Assembly (NCBI GenBank): GCA_964550175.1
Contig: CAZJXP010000001.1
Span: 310,001-374,000 of the forward strand
From: DSQK01 sp964550175
Lineage (GTDB): Archaea; Nanobdellota; Nanobdellia; Woesearchaeales; ARS49
Length of the DNA stretch: 64,000 nucleotides
Direction of reading: 5' to 3'
Under the pieces are notes generated by a model. The model was not told the DNA's origin and did no database searches. It was given only the letters and a program-made list of their open reading frames with translations. Of the stretch, positions 53,927 to 61,904 are shown piece after piece. Every line of letters starts with the position of its first letter. Position 1 is the first letter of the stretch. A program made the translations under genes and the position numbers.

Positions 53927-54478
53927 TTAAGCACTATGCTGATCCCAGTAGGTAAGCTTGGTGTCCAGTTTGACGATATTTTGCTTCGCCTGAGCTTGGC
54001 GGAACTGCTTGTCCAGGCCCAAAAACGCGTTGCCGCTGGAGTACTTTTTCTCGACCGGAACTCCCTTCGAAATCAATGCCGTGATGGAGCGTGAAACGAT
54101 CTCAACGGACGTCGTCAATTTGCGCGCCAATTGGTGGTACGTGACGAACGGCGTCGTCTCGGTGAGCGTGTAGAGCGCGAAGAAGGCTTCTTTTTCCGGG
54201 CCGGTCAGCGGCTGGACCTTGAATTCCGGCATCACTTCCGCAGGCTTTCCGTGGCGGACGAGCATCGTCAGCTCATCCAGCCGTTCCTGCAGCTTGTCGA
54301 GCCGCGAATTCAGCTGGTTCAGGAGCTCGAAATTCGACTCGATTTCGCTCGTGTTTTCATTCAGCGCGGAACGGTGGTCGTCAAGCTGGTCCTGGATGCT
54401 CAAAAACGTCTTGTCAAGATCTTGTCGAAGGTCATCGTGCTCGCGACGGAACAATGTTTGCTGTCCCTCATTTTCCAC
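53927..54478 (-). CDS. Coiled-coil plus winged-helix protein
   Basis: A 183-residue protein: N-terminal coiled coil to residue ~75 (LRQDLDKTFLSIQDQLDDHR, LLNQLNSRLDKLQERLDELT), then a winged helix (EAFFALYTLTETTPFVTYHQ LARKLTTSVEIVSRSITALI). It follows the 54550 gene on the same strand, 70 bases away, and has the same coil-then-wing layout, so they may form a regulatory pair. Confidence 0.72.
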   Translation of the reverse strand: MENEGQQTLFRREHDDLRQDLDKTFLSIQDQLDDHRSALNENTSEIESNFELLNQLNSRLDKLQERLDELTMLVRHGKPAEVMPEFKVQPLTGPEKEAFFALYTLTETTPFVTYHQLARKLTTSVEIVSRSITALISKGVPVEKKYSSGNAFLGLDKQFRQAQAKQNIVKLDTKLTYWDQHSA

Positions 54479-54549
54479 TGATTACCACCCAACGATTTTG
54501 TGATTTTGAGTCGCTCTTAAGCTGATTTCGATACTGCAACAGCGAGGTT

Positions 54550-55263
54550 TCAGCGCTCATGTCGCACCTTTTTCGCACGGGCGCCGCCCCACAAATACCG
54601 CTTTTCCTTGCCCTCATCAACGACCGTGATGTCCTGGGTTCCTTCGATTTCCTCAAGCAACCGGTAGAAGCTGCTCTTCGAGCACAGGCCCTGCTCGTGC
54701 ACGATGCTTTCGCGCAACGCGACGCCGGAAACCTGACCATGCATTCGAATGAGATTGAAGATGCTTTCCTTGATCAAATCTTTGCTATTTCTGACTGCCA
54801 TTTTGATGACTTTTTCTTGCAGCGCGGAGCCCATTTCCGGCGGCGTCCTGAGACTGCTGGGAATGACAGTTTGTCGACGGACATTCCCAAGTTCTGAGAC
54901 CTGGGAATGAAGCTGTTTGAGCTGCGCGAACACGTCAATTTGCTGCGTTTCGATCGCGGACATTTGCGGCGCGATCCTGCCGAGCGCATCAATGCGATGC
55001 TCGATCTCGCGCACGCGCTCAAGCACCGGTTCGACCGAATAATGCGCATCAACCAAGGCCTTCACGTCCTCTTTCGTGAGCCGCGGAAGCGAAGAAATCA
55101 CGTGCGATTGGTCGTCCAACTCGCGCTGCAGGCGCTGGTTCTCCGCCGCAAGGTAATTCACCCATTGCGACAGCAGGCCCATGTCCTCTTTTGCCGACGA
55201 GAAGGACGTCCTTACGTTCTCCTCGACCTGGCGGATCTCCTCTTTTGTGGCCAAGCCAAACAT
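54550..55263 (-). CDS. Coiled-coil plus winged-helix protein, probably autoregulated
   Basis: A 237-residue protein beginning MFGLATKEEIRQVEENVRTS, with a long coiled coil (to ~150) and a C-terminal winged helix (LIKESIFNLIRMHGQVSGVA LRESIVHEQGLCSKSSFYRL). An ATG at 55302 is in frame, but the TATA-like TTTTTAAATGG lies between the two at 55283-55293, so I place the start at 55263, a leaderless transcript. An array of TCCCAGGA sites lies just upstream. Confidence 0.72.
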   Translation of the reverse strand: MFGLATKEEIRQVEENVRTSFSSAKEDMGLLSQWVNYLAAENQRLQRELDDQSHVISSLPRLTKEDVKALVDAHYSVEPVLERVREIEHRIDALGRIAPQMSAIETQQIDVFAQLKQLHSQVSELGNVRRQTVIPSSLRTPPEMGSALQEKVIKMAVRNSKDLIKESIFNLIRMHGQVSGVALRESIVHEQGLCSKSSFYRLLEEIEGTQDITVVDEGKEKRYLWGGARAKKVRHER

Positions 55264-55303
55264 GCGGTTGGCAATCGCCAACCCATTTAAAAACCTTTTC
55301 ATT

Positions 55304-55356
55304 CCCTGGGATGGTCCCAGGACATTCCCAGGACCGTCCCAGGACTATGCTGGGAA
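55304..55356. promoter_or_regulatory. Operator array A, 11-bp-phased TCCCAGGAC sites
   Basis: CCTGGGATGGTCCCAGG (perfect 7+3+7 palindrome) is followed by TCCCAGGACAT, TCCCAGGACCG and TCCCAGGACTA in direct 11-base repeats, then TGCTGGGAATG inverted. One helical turn per site would put bound proteins on one face. Lies upstream of the TATA box of the minus-strand winged-helix gene. Confidence 0.85.
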
Positions 55357-55402
55357 TGAGCACAAGCTAAAACGAGTGTAAAATACATTTAAACGTGATT
55401 CT

Positions 55403-55455
55403 CATTCCCAATTGGGACGGTCTCAGGACCATCCCAGGACTATCCTGGGACTATA
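55403..55455. promoter_or_regulatory. Operator array B, same 11-bp-phased sites
   Basis: TCATTCCCAATTGGGACGG (CCCAATTGGG palindrome), then TCTCAGGACCA, TCCCAGGACTA and TCCTGGGACTA at 11-base spacing. Directly upstream of the plus-strand TATA box AATATATAAATAG at 55464-55476. Confidence 0.85.
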
Positions 55456-55463
55456 GTGAAAGG

Positions 55464-56030
55464 AAATATATAAATAGTAGTTGCGACAAACAACCGAATT
55501 AGTTCAGGATCAAGCGGATCCGGAACGGCCAAAATCGTTGGTTTTTAGGTTCCCCCCGGTTCCTGAAAATCAGCAAAAGGTGGCTAAAACAGGCAAAACT
55601 CCTGGTGCCTACCAACGCCAGGAAAAAGAGCCAAAATCAAGCGAAATCAGCCGGGTTGTGAGCAAAATCAAATAGCTGCCACGAATTCCGGCAAAAGAGC
55701 AGAAAGCAAGGGAAAAAGAGGGTGAAAAGTGATTCGTGCGAGGGATTGTGAAGGAATACCCATAGCCAGTAGAGTATGCCATAATCCCTCCCCGTAGAGC
55801 AAAAAGTGAGAGTTCAGAAGGTGGTTTTTGAGCCTTCATCCCAGGAGATCCCGGGAAAGAGTGAGGCTCAAACCCCCTTTGAACTGCAGAAGCCACCCTG
55901 TGAGCCAGAGTGAGCCCTGCAAGGACCCGTCAGAAGGCTGAAACAATGCCAAACCAAGGGCGTTGTGAAGCAAAAGTGAGCGTGAGACTGTGAAAGAGCA
56001 AGCTTTATTAGGCACTAGTCGGAAGCAGGG
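55464..56030 (+). ncRNA. Candidate non-coding transcript from the operator-controlled promoter
   Basis: A strong TATA box (55464-55476) points right, but no good protein frame follows until rsmE at 56035. The region has stable hairpins: TTGAGCCT/AGGCTCAA around CCCAGG...CCCGGG (55826-55874), GGGATTGTG/CATAATCCC (55743-55787) and CTGCAG/CTGC around 55885. It could be a regulatory RNA, or a long leader for rsmE. No match to SRP, RNase P or 5S RNA was seen. Confidence 0.4.
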
Positions 56031-56034
56031 TTGA

Positions 56035-56727
56035 ATGGCCCCTGGACACACCACCCGCTTCTATATAGAGACGCTTCCGACCGAAGGCATCGTCAAGATG
56101 CCCAAGGAAGCGTCGCGACACGCGAAAGCCTTGCGCCTGAAGGACGGAGACCTCATCCAAGTGTTCGATGGCACGACCGAGTACACCGCAAGGCTGCTCA
56201 CGAACCACGAACTCGAGATAGTGGCTAAAAGTGAGCACACGAGCCATTCTGGTGCCCAAGTCACCCTCGCAATAGCTTTTCCCAAAGGACCACGAGTGGA
56301 CTGGCTCGTTGAAAAGGCAACCGAGCTTGGCGTGCACGAGATTATCCCTCTTATTACGAAACGCACCGTCGTGAACCCGCGCGACACGAAAGTCGAACGA
56401 CTGCAAAAGCTCGCGATCACGGCGTGCGAGCAATGCGGACGCAGCACGATTCCCAAGATCTCGCTGCCCATTGCCGTCGACAAACTCCTCGCGCGAACGA
56501 ACGAGTTCGATGCCTGCTTTGTTGCGGATGGATCCGGAAACAAACTCTCACTTTCAAAATCCGCAAAGAAAATCCTCGCCCTCATCGGACCCGAAGGCGG
56601 ATTCTCCGACGAGGAAATCACAAAAGCAAAGAGTACTGGCTGCCACATAATCTCACTTGGAACAACGACGCTTCGCACCGAGACTGCTGGACTCACGATA
56701 CTGGCCCAGCTCAACGCACTCCTATGA
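56035..56727 (+). CDS. rsmE: 16S rRNA m3U1498 methyltransferase RsmE
   Basis: A 230-residue SPOUT methyltransferase: N-terminal PUA-like domain (MPKEASRHAKALRLKDGDLI QVFDG), then the trefoil knot with ATELGVHEIIPLITKRTVV, LIGPEGGFSDEE and SLGTTTLRTETAGL, all RsmE hallmarks. RsmE is chiefly bacterial, so acquisition from bacteria is plausible. Confidence 0.93.
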   Translation: MAPGHTTRFYIETLPTEGIVKMPKEASRHAKALRLKDGDLIQVFDGTTEYTARLLTNHELEIVAKSEHTSHSGAQVTLAIAFPKGPRVDWLVEKATELGVHEIIPLITKRTVVNPRDTKVERLQKLAITACEQCGRSTIPKISLPIAVDKLLARTNEFDACFVADGSGNKLSLSKSAKKILALIGPEGGFSDEEITKAKSTGCHIISLGTTTLRTETAGLTILAQLNALL

Positions 56728-56732
56728 TCAAC

Positions 56733-56815
56733 CTTTTTACCGGCAATATTGGTAGCGTCGTTACGTCCGTTACTATCACGACGACAACGCGACGTCCAAT
56801 CGGGGCGGTAAAAAG
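56733..56815. repeat. Family A repeat, 83-bp copy
   Basis: CTTTTTACCGGCAATATTGG to CCAATCGGGGCGGTAAAAAG, with ACGACGACAACGCGACG in the core. It begins six bases past the rsmE stop and ends just before the rpoL promoter. Confidence 0.9.
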
Positions 56816-56896
56816 CTTTCCTGGCAACTATCAACGGGTGCCTAAAACCATAACGCTTTTAAATGACTCAAGAACAACCGAACAAGGTGGTATGAA

Positions 56897-57178
56897 ATGG
56901 TACTAAACGTGAAGATTCTCGACGAGAAGAAGAACAAGATATCCTTCGAAATCGAAGGCGACTCGCACACACTTTCTGCTGCGCTGACCAAGGAACTCTG
57001 GAACGACAAGAGCGTCAAGGCAGCCGGCTACAACGTGGACCACCCCCTTCTGGGCAAACCCACGTTCACGGTCGAAACCGACGGCGAAGACCCCAAGAAG
57101 GTCGTTTCCGCAGCCGCGAAACGACTGGCCAAAGCCGCTGAAAAGCTCAGCGAACAGGCATCCAAGGAACTCAAGTAA
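56897..57178 (+). CDS. rpoL: DNA-directed RNA polymerase subunit L
   Basis: A 93-residue Rpb11/AC19-like subunit: ISFEIEGDSHTLSAALTKEL and AGYNVDHPLLGKPTFTVETD are the conserved dimerisation region that pairs with subunit D. TATA GCTTTTAAATG (56852-56862). Leads a tightly packed operon through uppS. Confidence 0.94.
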   Translation: MVLNVKILDEKKNKISFEIEGDSHTLSAALTKELWNDKSVKAAGYNVDHPLLGKPTFTVETDGEDPKKVVSAAAKRLAKAAEKLSEQASKELK

Positions 57179-57184
57179 ACGCCC

Positions 57185-57688
57185 GTGGCATTCGTCCGCG
57201 TCAAGACCATCAAGGGCAACCGCTACGCTTACCTGGTTGAAAACACCTGGCAGACGCGCGGCTCACGCCAAGTGGTCAAAGGCTATCTCGGCAAGGTGTT
57301 GAAACCTGATGCTCAGCCGTTCGGCACGCCGCCCGACATTTCTACGCTATCCTATGCTGACGCGGTCACGACCTTGGCTTCTTGGACGTTGGACAACCAC
57401 GGATTCTCGCACGCGGACGGGAAACACACGAAAGACACGGTGACGGTCCACGTGCACGATAAGCAAATCCTGCACAAATCCAAATCCGCCGTTCTTGAAC
57501 TGAACGAAGGCTATCTCTGCAATCATACTTTGACGAATTTACTGAACTTCGTCGGCGAAGGCTCCCGCGAAGAAGAAGTCGGCAAACGCCTGGCAAACAC
57601 GCTCTTGGAAGCCGGCATTTCTGTCCCGCAAGACACGTTCGTCGCGCTGTTTCACAAAATCTATAAACCGCTTCCGGAGCAAAACTAA
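57185..57688 (+). CDS. Conserved hypothetical protein between rpoL and uppS
   Basis: A 167-residue protein starting at GTG 57185, beginning MAFVRVKTIKGNRYAYLVEN TWQTRGSRQVVKGYLGKVL, a strand-rich motif like that at the start of some transposase and RNA-associated proteins. HVHDKQ and a His-rich segment follow. Six bases after rpoL and one base before uppS. Function unknown. Confidence 0.78.
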   Translation: MAFVRVKTIKGNRYAYLVENTWQTRGSRQVVKGYLGKVLKPDAQPFGTPPDISTLSYADAVTTLASWTLDNHGFSHADGKHTKDTVTVHVHDKQILHKSKSAVLELNEGYLCNHTLTNLLNFVGEGSREEEVGKRLANTLLEAGISVPQDTFVALFHKIYKPLPEQN

Positions 57689-57689
57689 G

Positions 57690-58409
57690 ATGCAACCGAC
57701 CACCAGCAACGTGCCGAAACACATCGGCATCATCATGGACGGCAACCGACGCTTCGCGAAAAAGCTCATGCTCAAGCCATGGAAAGGCCACGAATGGGGC
57801 GCGAAAAAAGTCAAGGACGTGCTCCAATGGTGCAACGAGCTCGGCATCAAAGAAATCACACTCTACGCGTTCTCGATTGAGAACTTCAGCCGACCGAAAG
57901 AGGAATTTGACTACCTCATGACGCTGTTCTTGAAGGAATTCACCGAACTTCATTCGAAAAAGAACCTCGCGCAGCTCAAGAAGGACGGCGTCAAAATCAA
58001 CTTCCTGGGCCGCATCGAAATGTTCCCGAAGAACGTGCAAGATGCGATGAACCAAATTATGAAATCAACCCAAAGCAACGGTCCTAACTTGGTGAATTTC
58101 GCGATGGCCTACGGCGGACGCGCGGAAATCATCGACGCGACCAAGAAAGTCGCAGCCTTAGTTAAGGCAGGCAAGCTCGACATCGACAAGATTAACGAAT
58201 CCATGTTCCAAAAACAGCTGTACACTGAATCCGAGCCTGATTTGATTATCCGAACCTCAGGCGAACAGCGCACGTCAGGATTCTTATTGTGGCAAGGGTC
58301 GTACGCAGAACTGTACTTCTCTGACAAGAACTGGCCTGATTTCGAGAAGAAAGACCTCGAGAAAGCGCTTGAAACGTACCAGAACCGCGAGCGGAGGTTC
58401 GGGAAATGA
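57690..58409 (+). CDS. uppS: cis-Prenyltransferase (UppS / dolichyl-diphosphate synthase)
   Basis: Makes long-chain polyprenyl diphosphate, the lipid carrier for glycan assembly. A 239-residue Z-type prenyltransferase: IGIIMDGNRRFAKK, ITLYAFSIENFSRPKEE, INFLGRIEMFP, NFAMAYGGRAEI and PDLIIRTSGEQRTSGFLLWQ. Probably supports N-glycosylation of the S-layer and other surface proteins (inference). Overlaps the next gene by ATGA. Confidence 0.95.
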   Translation: MQPTTSNVPKHIGIIMDGNRRFAKKLMLKPWKGHEWGAKKVKDVLQWCNELGIKEITLYAFSIENFSRPKEEFDYLMTLFLKEFTELHSKKNLAQLKKDGVKINFLGRIEMFPKNVQDAMNQIMKSTQSNGPNLVNFAMAYGGRAEIIDATKKVAALVKAGKLDIDKINESMFQKQLYTESEPDLIIRTSGEQRTSGFLLWQGSYAELYFSDKNWPDFEKKDLEKALETYQNRERRFGK

Positions 58410-58711
58410 CGAACACACAACCGAGCGAATGGCGACAACTCCACAGCAAGCAAGCAAGCCGTTCGATGTATTTCGGCGGGGCGATGAGCGGCATCGGAGT
58501 CGGCTTCCTCGCAAGCGCCGGTCTGAAACTCAAGGAACAAAAAGAACTAGAAGCAAACTCTTCAACGCTCGAAACGACCATCAAGGACTGCCAAACGCTC
58601 GCTATCGGATACGGCTTCACCGGAGCTTCTTTCCTCATCGCCGGCCTGCTTAGCTACTACATCGGACGACACTTTTTCACACTCGACAAAAAGGGGTATT
58701 TCGGCAAATGA
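58406..58711 (+). CDS. Small membrane protein in the uppS operon (1)
   Basis: A 101-residue protein with two membrane helices (YFGGAMSGIGVGFLASAGL and LAIGYGFTGASFLIAGLLSYYIG) separated by a charged loop. Overlaps both neighbours by ATGA. Family unknown. Confidence 0.72.
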   Translation: MTNTQPSEWRQLHSKQASRSMYFGGAMSGIGVGFLASAGLKLKEQKELEANSSTLETTIKDCQTLAIGYGFTGASFLIAGLLSYYIGRHFFTLDKKGYFGK

Positions 58712-58971
58712 CCATCAATGAAAAAGTAGACGGAGTGCAAACCGCGCGACCGTTCCGAATCGCAGCAGACTCAGCGGCATTAGCCACCATCAGCGGATCA
58801 CTTTCCGCATTCTGTTATTCCCGCATAGACAGCGAAACGCGCCCGGTCCGAAAAGTCGGCTATCATATTGAAGGAGCCGGCTTCGGCATCTTCGCGGCAT
58901 TACTCGGCGCGCAAGCCGTAAGCCTCTTATACCGAGGGGTTCGGCAGGCCTATCGTAAGGTGAATGAATGA
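58708..58971 (+). CDS. Small membrane protein in the uppS operon (2)
   Basis: An 87-residue protein with two weak membrane segments (SAALATISGSLSAFCYSRI, IEGAGFGIFAALLGAQAVSLL). Coupled to the flanking genes by ATGA overlaps. Family unknown. Confidence 0.7.
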   Translation: MTINEKVDGVQTARPFRIAADSAALATISGSLSAFCYSRIDSETRPVRKVGYHIEGAGFGIFAALLGAQAVSLLYRGVRQAYRKVNE

Positions 58972-59795
58972 CAAAATTCGATGGCATAGACTCAATCGAC
59001 GACGCGTTCGCGAACGACAACAGCGACCCGAACGAAACGAAGACCTGGCAGATGCCGGCGGAAGACCCCGTCATAGAAAACGCGAAGCTCACGTACGAGA
59101 ACGAAATCCTCAAGAAAACCAACGACTCGCTCAACAATCAATACACAATCCTCGAGCAAGTCGCAAACGAAATTGTCACAGAACGCGACGCCGCGCGCAG
59201 CGAACTGGTCAAAACCTACGCCATCCCTCAATCAAAGAACTGGTTCGCGCTCGGAACAATAGCGGGCGCGTTCGCGCTCGGACTGTACGCACTCAGAACG
59301 ATGGACCCCATCGCGGTCTACGCCTCGATGACGCTCGCCGGACTCGGAGTCGGGATTGGAATCACAAAGCCGGGAACGGACAAGAAACCCACGCCTAAAT
59401 TCATTGACCCGCACACTCATGCACGAGACCAATCCAACGATGTATCGCGCGACCTTGAACGATCAACATACGCGGTATGGAATGAACGACAAAAGGAAAA
59501 TCATGATAATGTGCGCCTAGAAAAAATAGCCATGCCGAACATAATTCAGGATCACCACGCAGCCTACCCTTCACCTATGGAAGTCTACGGAAAAAAACTT
59601 GATCACCACTGCAGCTGGTGCCACAAGCCGGATTGCACTGATAAGGACCACAAACGCGGATACATTAGTTTGAACGAAGAAGCAACGCCCGCCCGCCGGG
59701 CTCGCCGCCCGAAGCAAACCTCTGAAGAAAAGAAAGGGCTTCGAGAGCACCCGGACGAATGCATGTGCAAGATGTGCGCCTGGATGAAATCCTAA
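58968..59795 (+). CDS. Membrane protein with Cys/His cluster in the uppS operon (3)
   Basis: A 275-residue protein: acidic N-terminus, coiled coil (~38-75), two membrane helices (WFALGTIAGAFALGLYAL, VYASMTLAGLGVGIGI), then a soluble tail with HHCSWCHKPDCTDKDH and HPDECMCKMC, which look like zinc-binding CxxC/His groups. Role unknown. Confidence 0.75.
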   Translation: MTKFDGIDSIDDAFANDNSDPNETKTWQMPAEDPVIENAKLTYENEILKKTNDSLNNQYTILEQVANEIVTERDAARSELVKTYAIPQSKNWFALGTIAGAFALGLYALRTMDPIAVYASMTLAGLGVGIGITKPGTDKKPTPKFIDPHTHARDQSNDVSRDLERSTYAVWNERQKENHDNVRLEKIAMPNIIQDHHAAYPSPMEVYGKKLDHHCSWCHKPDCTDKDHKRGYISLNEEATPARRARRPKQTSEEKKGLREHPDECMCKMCAWMKS

Positions 59796-60070
59796 TGACC
59801 AACCAACACGACATCGAAGAGCGAATCGCGCGGTACGGTGGCTATGCTTCCGCGTTCGTAGCAGGCGGACTTGCTTGTCGAAGCGTCGCCGTGTACAATT
59901 ACGCAATGGAATTGCCTCCGTCTAAAGAGGCGGGAAACGCCGCGCTTACCAGCTACCTTGAGCTCACAGGAGCATTGTTCCTCGTTGGCCTGAGCTATGC
60001 GCTGTTCCGTTCTGCGAAAGAATCACGCAAATTCTCACTTGAACAGGACGCGTCGCAGAAAATCCGATGA
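59795..60070 (+). CDS. Small membrane protein in the uppS operon (4)
   Basis: A 91-residue protein with two hydrophobic segments (YASAFVAGGLACRSVAVY, LELTGALFLVGLSYALF). ATG at 59795 overlaps the preceding stop (TAATG). Family unknown. Confidence 0.68.
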   Translation: MTNQHDIEERIARYGGYASAFVAGGLACRSVAVYNYAMELPPSKEAGNAALTSYLELTGALFLVGLSYALFRSAKESRKFSLEQDASQKIR

Positions 60071-60441
60071 ACCAAAGCTTTCTTCCCGAATGGGACCCTT
60101 CTCCGTACCCTTCGTTTGAAGATTTAGTGCAAGAAAGTAAAGTCATCAACAAAGAATGGGACGCAGCGGAAAAGATTGCCGAAACCCGTCTGAACTCACT
60201 ACTTTTACCCGGCATCGGCTACGTCAGCTCGTTAGCGCTTGCGGTCAACTACGGCATCCCCTCGGGAAATCCTGCCTTGATGACGCTCAGCATTGCCGCA
60301 AGCATCTTCTCTACGGGAGTTTTACAACATTATGCCCGCTCATTCCTGCGCGCGGACGCCGAAAGAAAAATCAAAAAAGCGCAATGGCATAATTCAATCG
60401 ATGAGATAGACTACTGCTTCGAAAGAATAAATAAAGAATAA
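60067..60441 (+). CDS. Small membrane protein in the uppS operon (5)
   Basis: A 124-residue protein with helices LLLPGIGYVSSLALAVNYGI and LMTLSIAASIFSTGVLQHY, and acidic ends. Overlaps the preceding gene by ATGA and ends 9 bases before the convergent CFLTT-domain gene. Confidence 0.7.
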   Translation: MNQSFLPEWDPSPYPSFEDLVQESKVINKEWDAAEKIAETRLNSLLLPGIGYVSSLALAVNYGIPSGNPALMTLSIAASIFSTGVLQHYARSFLRADAERKIKKAQWHNSIDEIDYCFERINKE

Positions 60442-60450
60442 AAAAGAGTC

Positions 60451-61017
60451 TTAGCCGAGCCACCGACGTTCTAAACGGCGAACCATCTTCTCGTAGTGCA
60501 CTAAAGCAGCCTCATTGCGGCCGCCTTCAACTAGTCTTAAAGACTGCCGAATATCCCGATCATACAGTTTCTCGAACACGCTCCGGGGATTGCGCGCCTT
60601 ACCATAGATTGCGGCAATCACCCGAGGCGCGGTCTTGTAGTACGCCCTGACGAGTCCGCTTCCACCAGGGACTTCTTGGAGGATATAGGAATCACGGAAC
60701 GCTCGCAGTGTTTCCAACTCAAGACAGTTATCCTGACGTCCCTTAGCGCCAACACAAGCAGTTGTTAAGAAGCACCAACTACTTGAGCCGCTATCGCTCG
60801 AACTCTCCGGAATTTCGCCGTTCTTGTATGCGTGATAGCCTTCTTCTCTTGCCTGCTCTTCAGGACTATCCTTGCACGGAACAATTGTGTTCGCAGCACC
60901 ATTGAGTAAATCACTAATGAAGTGACCAAATCCATCACCCGGCTTTTCGTTTTTTGCCTCTTCAACTCCATCATTGAACGCCTTTCGCTGGTTGTAATCA
61001 TCTGTTAGCCGTCCCAT
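60451..61017 (-). CDS. CFLTT-box domain protein
   Basis: A 188-residue protein starting at ATG 61017 after GGAGG. The C-terminal half has WCFLTTACVGAKGRQDNCLE LETLRAFRDSYILQEVPGGS GLVRAYYKTAPRVIAAIYGK, a motif shared with 'CFI-box' domains found mainly in bacteria (C-F-[IL]-[AT]-T). An in-frame Cys-rich upstream stretch (CLCFCCCGCGGG) is probably leader. Divergent from a TrmB-like regulator. Confidence 0.75.
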   Translation of the reverse strand: MGRLTDDYNQRKAFNDGVEEAKNEKPGDGFGHFISDLLNGAANTIVPCKDSPEEQAREEGYHAYKNGEIPESSSDSGSSSWCFLTTACVGAKGRQDNCLELETLRAFRDSYILQEVPGGSGLVRAYYKTAPRVIAAIYGKARNPRSVFEKLYDRDIRQSLRLVEGGRNEAALVHYEKMVRRLERRWLG

Positions 61018-61078
61018 TGGCAATCCTCCGCCGCATCCGCAGCAACAGAAACAGAGGCAAAAACCTATTTCTATTTTC

Positions 61079-61097
61079 GTTGTGGGAAATCCACAAC
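61079..61097. promoter_or_regulatory. Palindromic operator between CFLTT gene and TrmB gene
   Basis: GTTGTGG-GAAAT-CCACAAC, a perfect 7+5+7 palindrome midway between the divergent starts (61017 and 61128). Probably bound by the TrmB-family protein (inference). Confidence 0.72.
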
Positions 61098-61127
61098 AAT
61101 AATAAGCAAGAAGCGCATTGCAACCGC

Positions 61128-61868
61128 ATGCACCACGGACTCGCAGCCTACGGACTGACTGAAAAAGAGTCAAAAGTCTATCTCGCGCTCCTAGAGCTAG
61201 GCACGACAACCGCAACGAGAATCTCCCAAGTCACGCACCTGAACCGCACGACCCTCTACGATATTCTCGGCGGACTCACGGAAAAAGGAATCGTGAGCCG
61301 AGTCAAGCAAGGGCAAGTCACTCATTTCGCGGCGGCGTCACCAAAACGATTATTGGACCAGATGGAAGAACGCGCACGCACATTCCAAGAATCACTCACG
61401 GAATTAAGCACGCGCCAGAACAGCCTCGGGCCGAAGCCGAGTATTGAACTCTATGAAGGCAGCCAGGGCGTGAACGCCATTTATAAGCACCTGTTGAGCC
61501 TCGGAAAACCCATCTATGGCTATGGTTCGTTTGAGATTATCGAGCATGCGGCCAGACATCACACGCGTGACTACCGCAAGCAGCGCGTCGCGAAAAAGAT
61601 CCACACGGAAGTAATCACTGACTCAACTGTAACGTACCTTCCCTCATGGAAAGACGCGAACTACCGCAAATACACCAAAATCTATCTTGATCCATCCATG
61701 AAAACTATGCCCGTGTGGACATACATCGTCGGAACCACGGTTGCAGTCATTTCCTGCAGCAAAAGCCTACTCTTCGGATTTCTCATGAATGACCTAGGCC
61801 TGGCGAAGAAGGAACTGGCCGTGTTCGAACGGCTGAAAGCGGACGCGACGCTGTTCCATAAGATTTAA
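61128..61868 (+). CDS. TrmB-family transcriptional regulator
   Basis: A 246-residue protein: N-terminal winged helix GLTEKESKVYLALLELGTTT ATRISQVTHLNRTTLYDILG, coiled linker, and a C-terminal effector-type domain (IELYEGSQGVNAIYKHLLSL GKPIYGYG). The ATG at 61128 begins MHHGLAAYGLTEKE; an upstream in-frame ATG at 61017 lies inside the divergent gene and is rejected. Confidence 0.88.
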   Translation: MHHGLAAYGLTEKESKVYLALLELGTTTATRISQVTHLNRTTLYDILGGLTEKGIVSRVKQGQVTHFAAASPKRLLDQMEERARTFQESLTELSTRQNSLGPKPSIELYEGSQGVNAIYKHLLSLGKPIYGYGSFEIIEHAARHHTRDYRKQRVAKKIHTEVITDSTVTYLPSWKDANYRKYTKIYLDPSMKTMPVWTYIVGTTVAVISCSKSLLFGFLMNDLGLAKKELAVFERLKADATLFHKI

Positions 61869-61904
61869 AAACCCATTTTTCAGCGTTTCTCATGGGGAAA
61901 CCAT

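Noticed and set aside
55481..55675. 64-codon frame with TTG start beyond operator array B
   Set aside because: The start lies only a few bases after the TATA box, there is no ribosome-binding site, and the protein is low in hydrophobic core residues; a non-coding transcript fits better.
61018..61215. Cys-rich N-terminal extension of the CFLTT gene (CLCFCCCGCGGG)
   Set aside because: GGAGG just before ATG 61017 marks the start, and the extension crosses the operator and the divergent gene's start.
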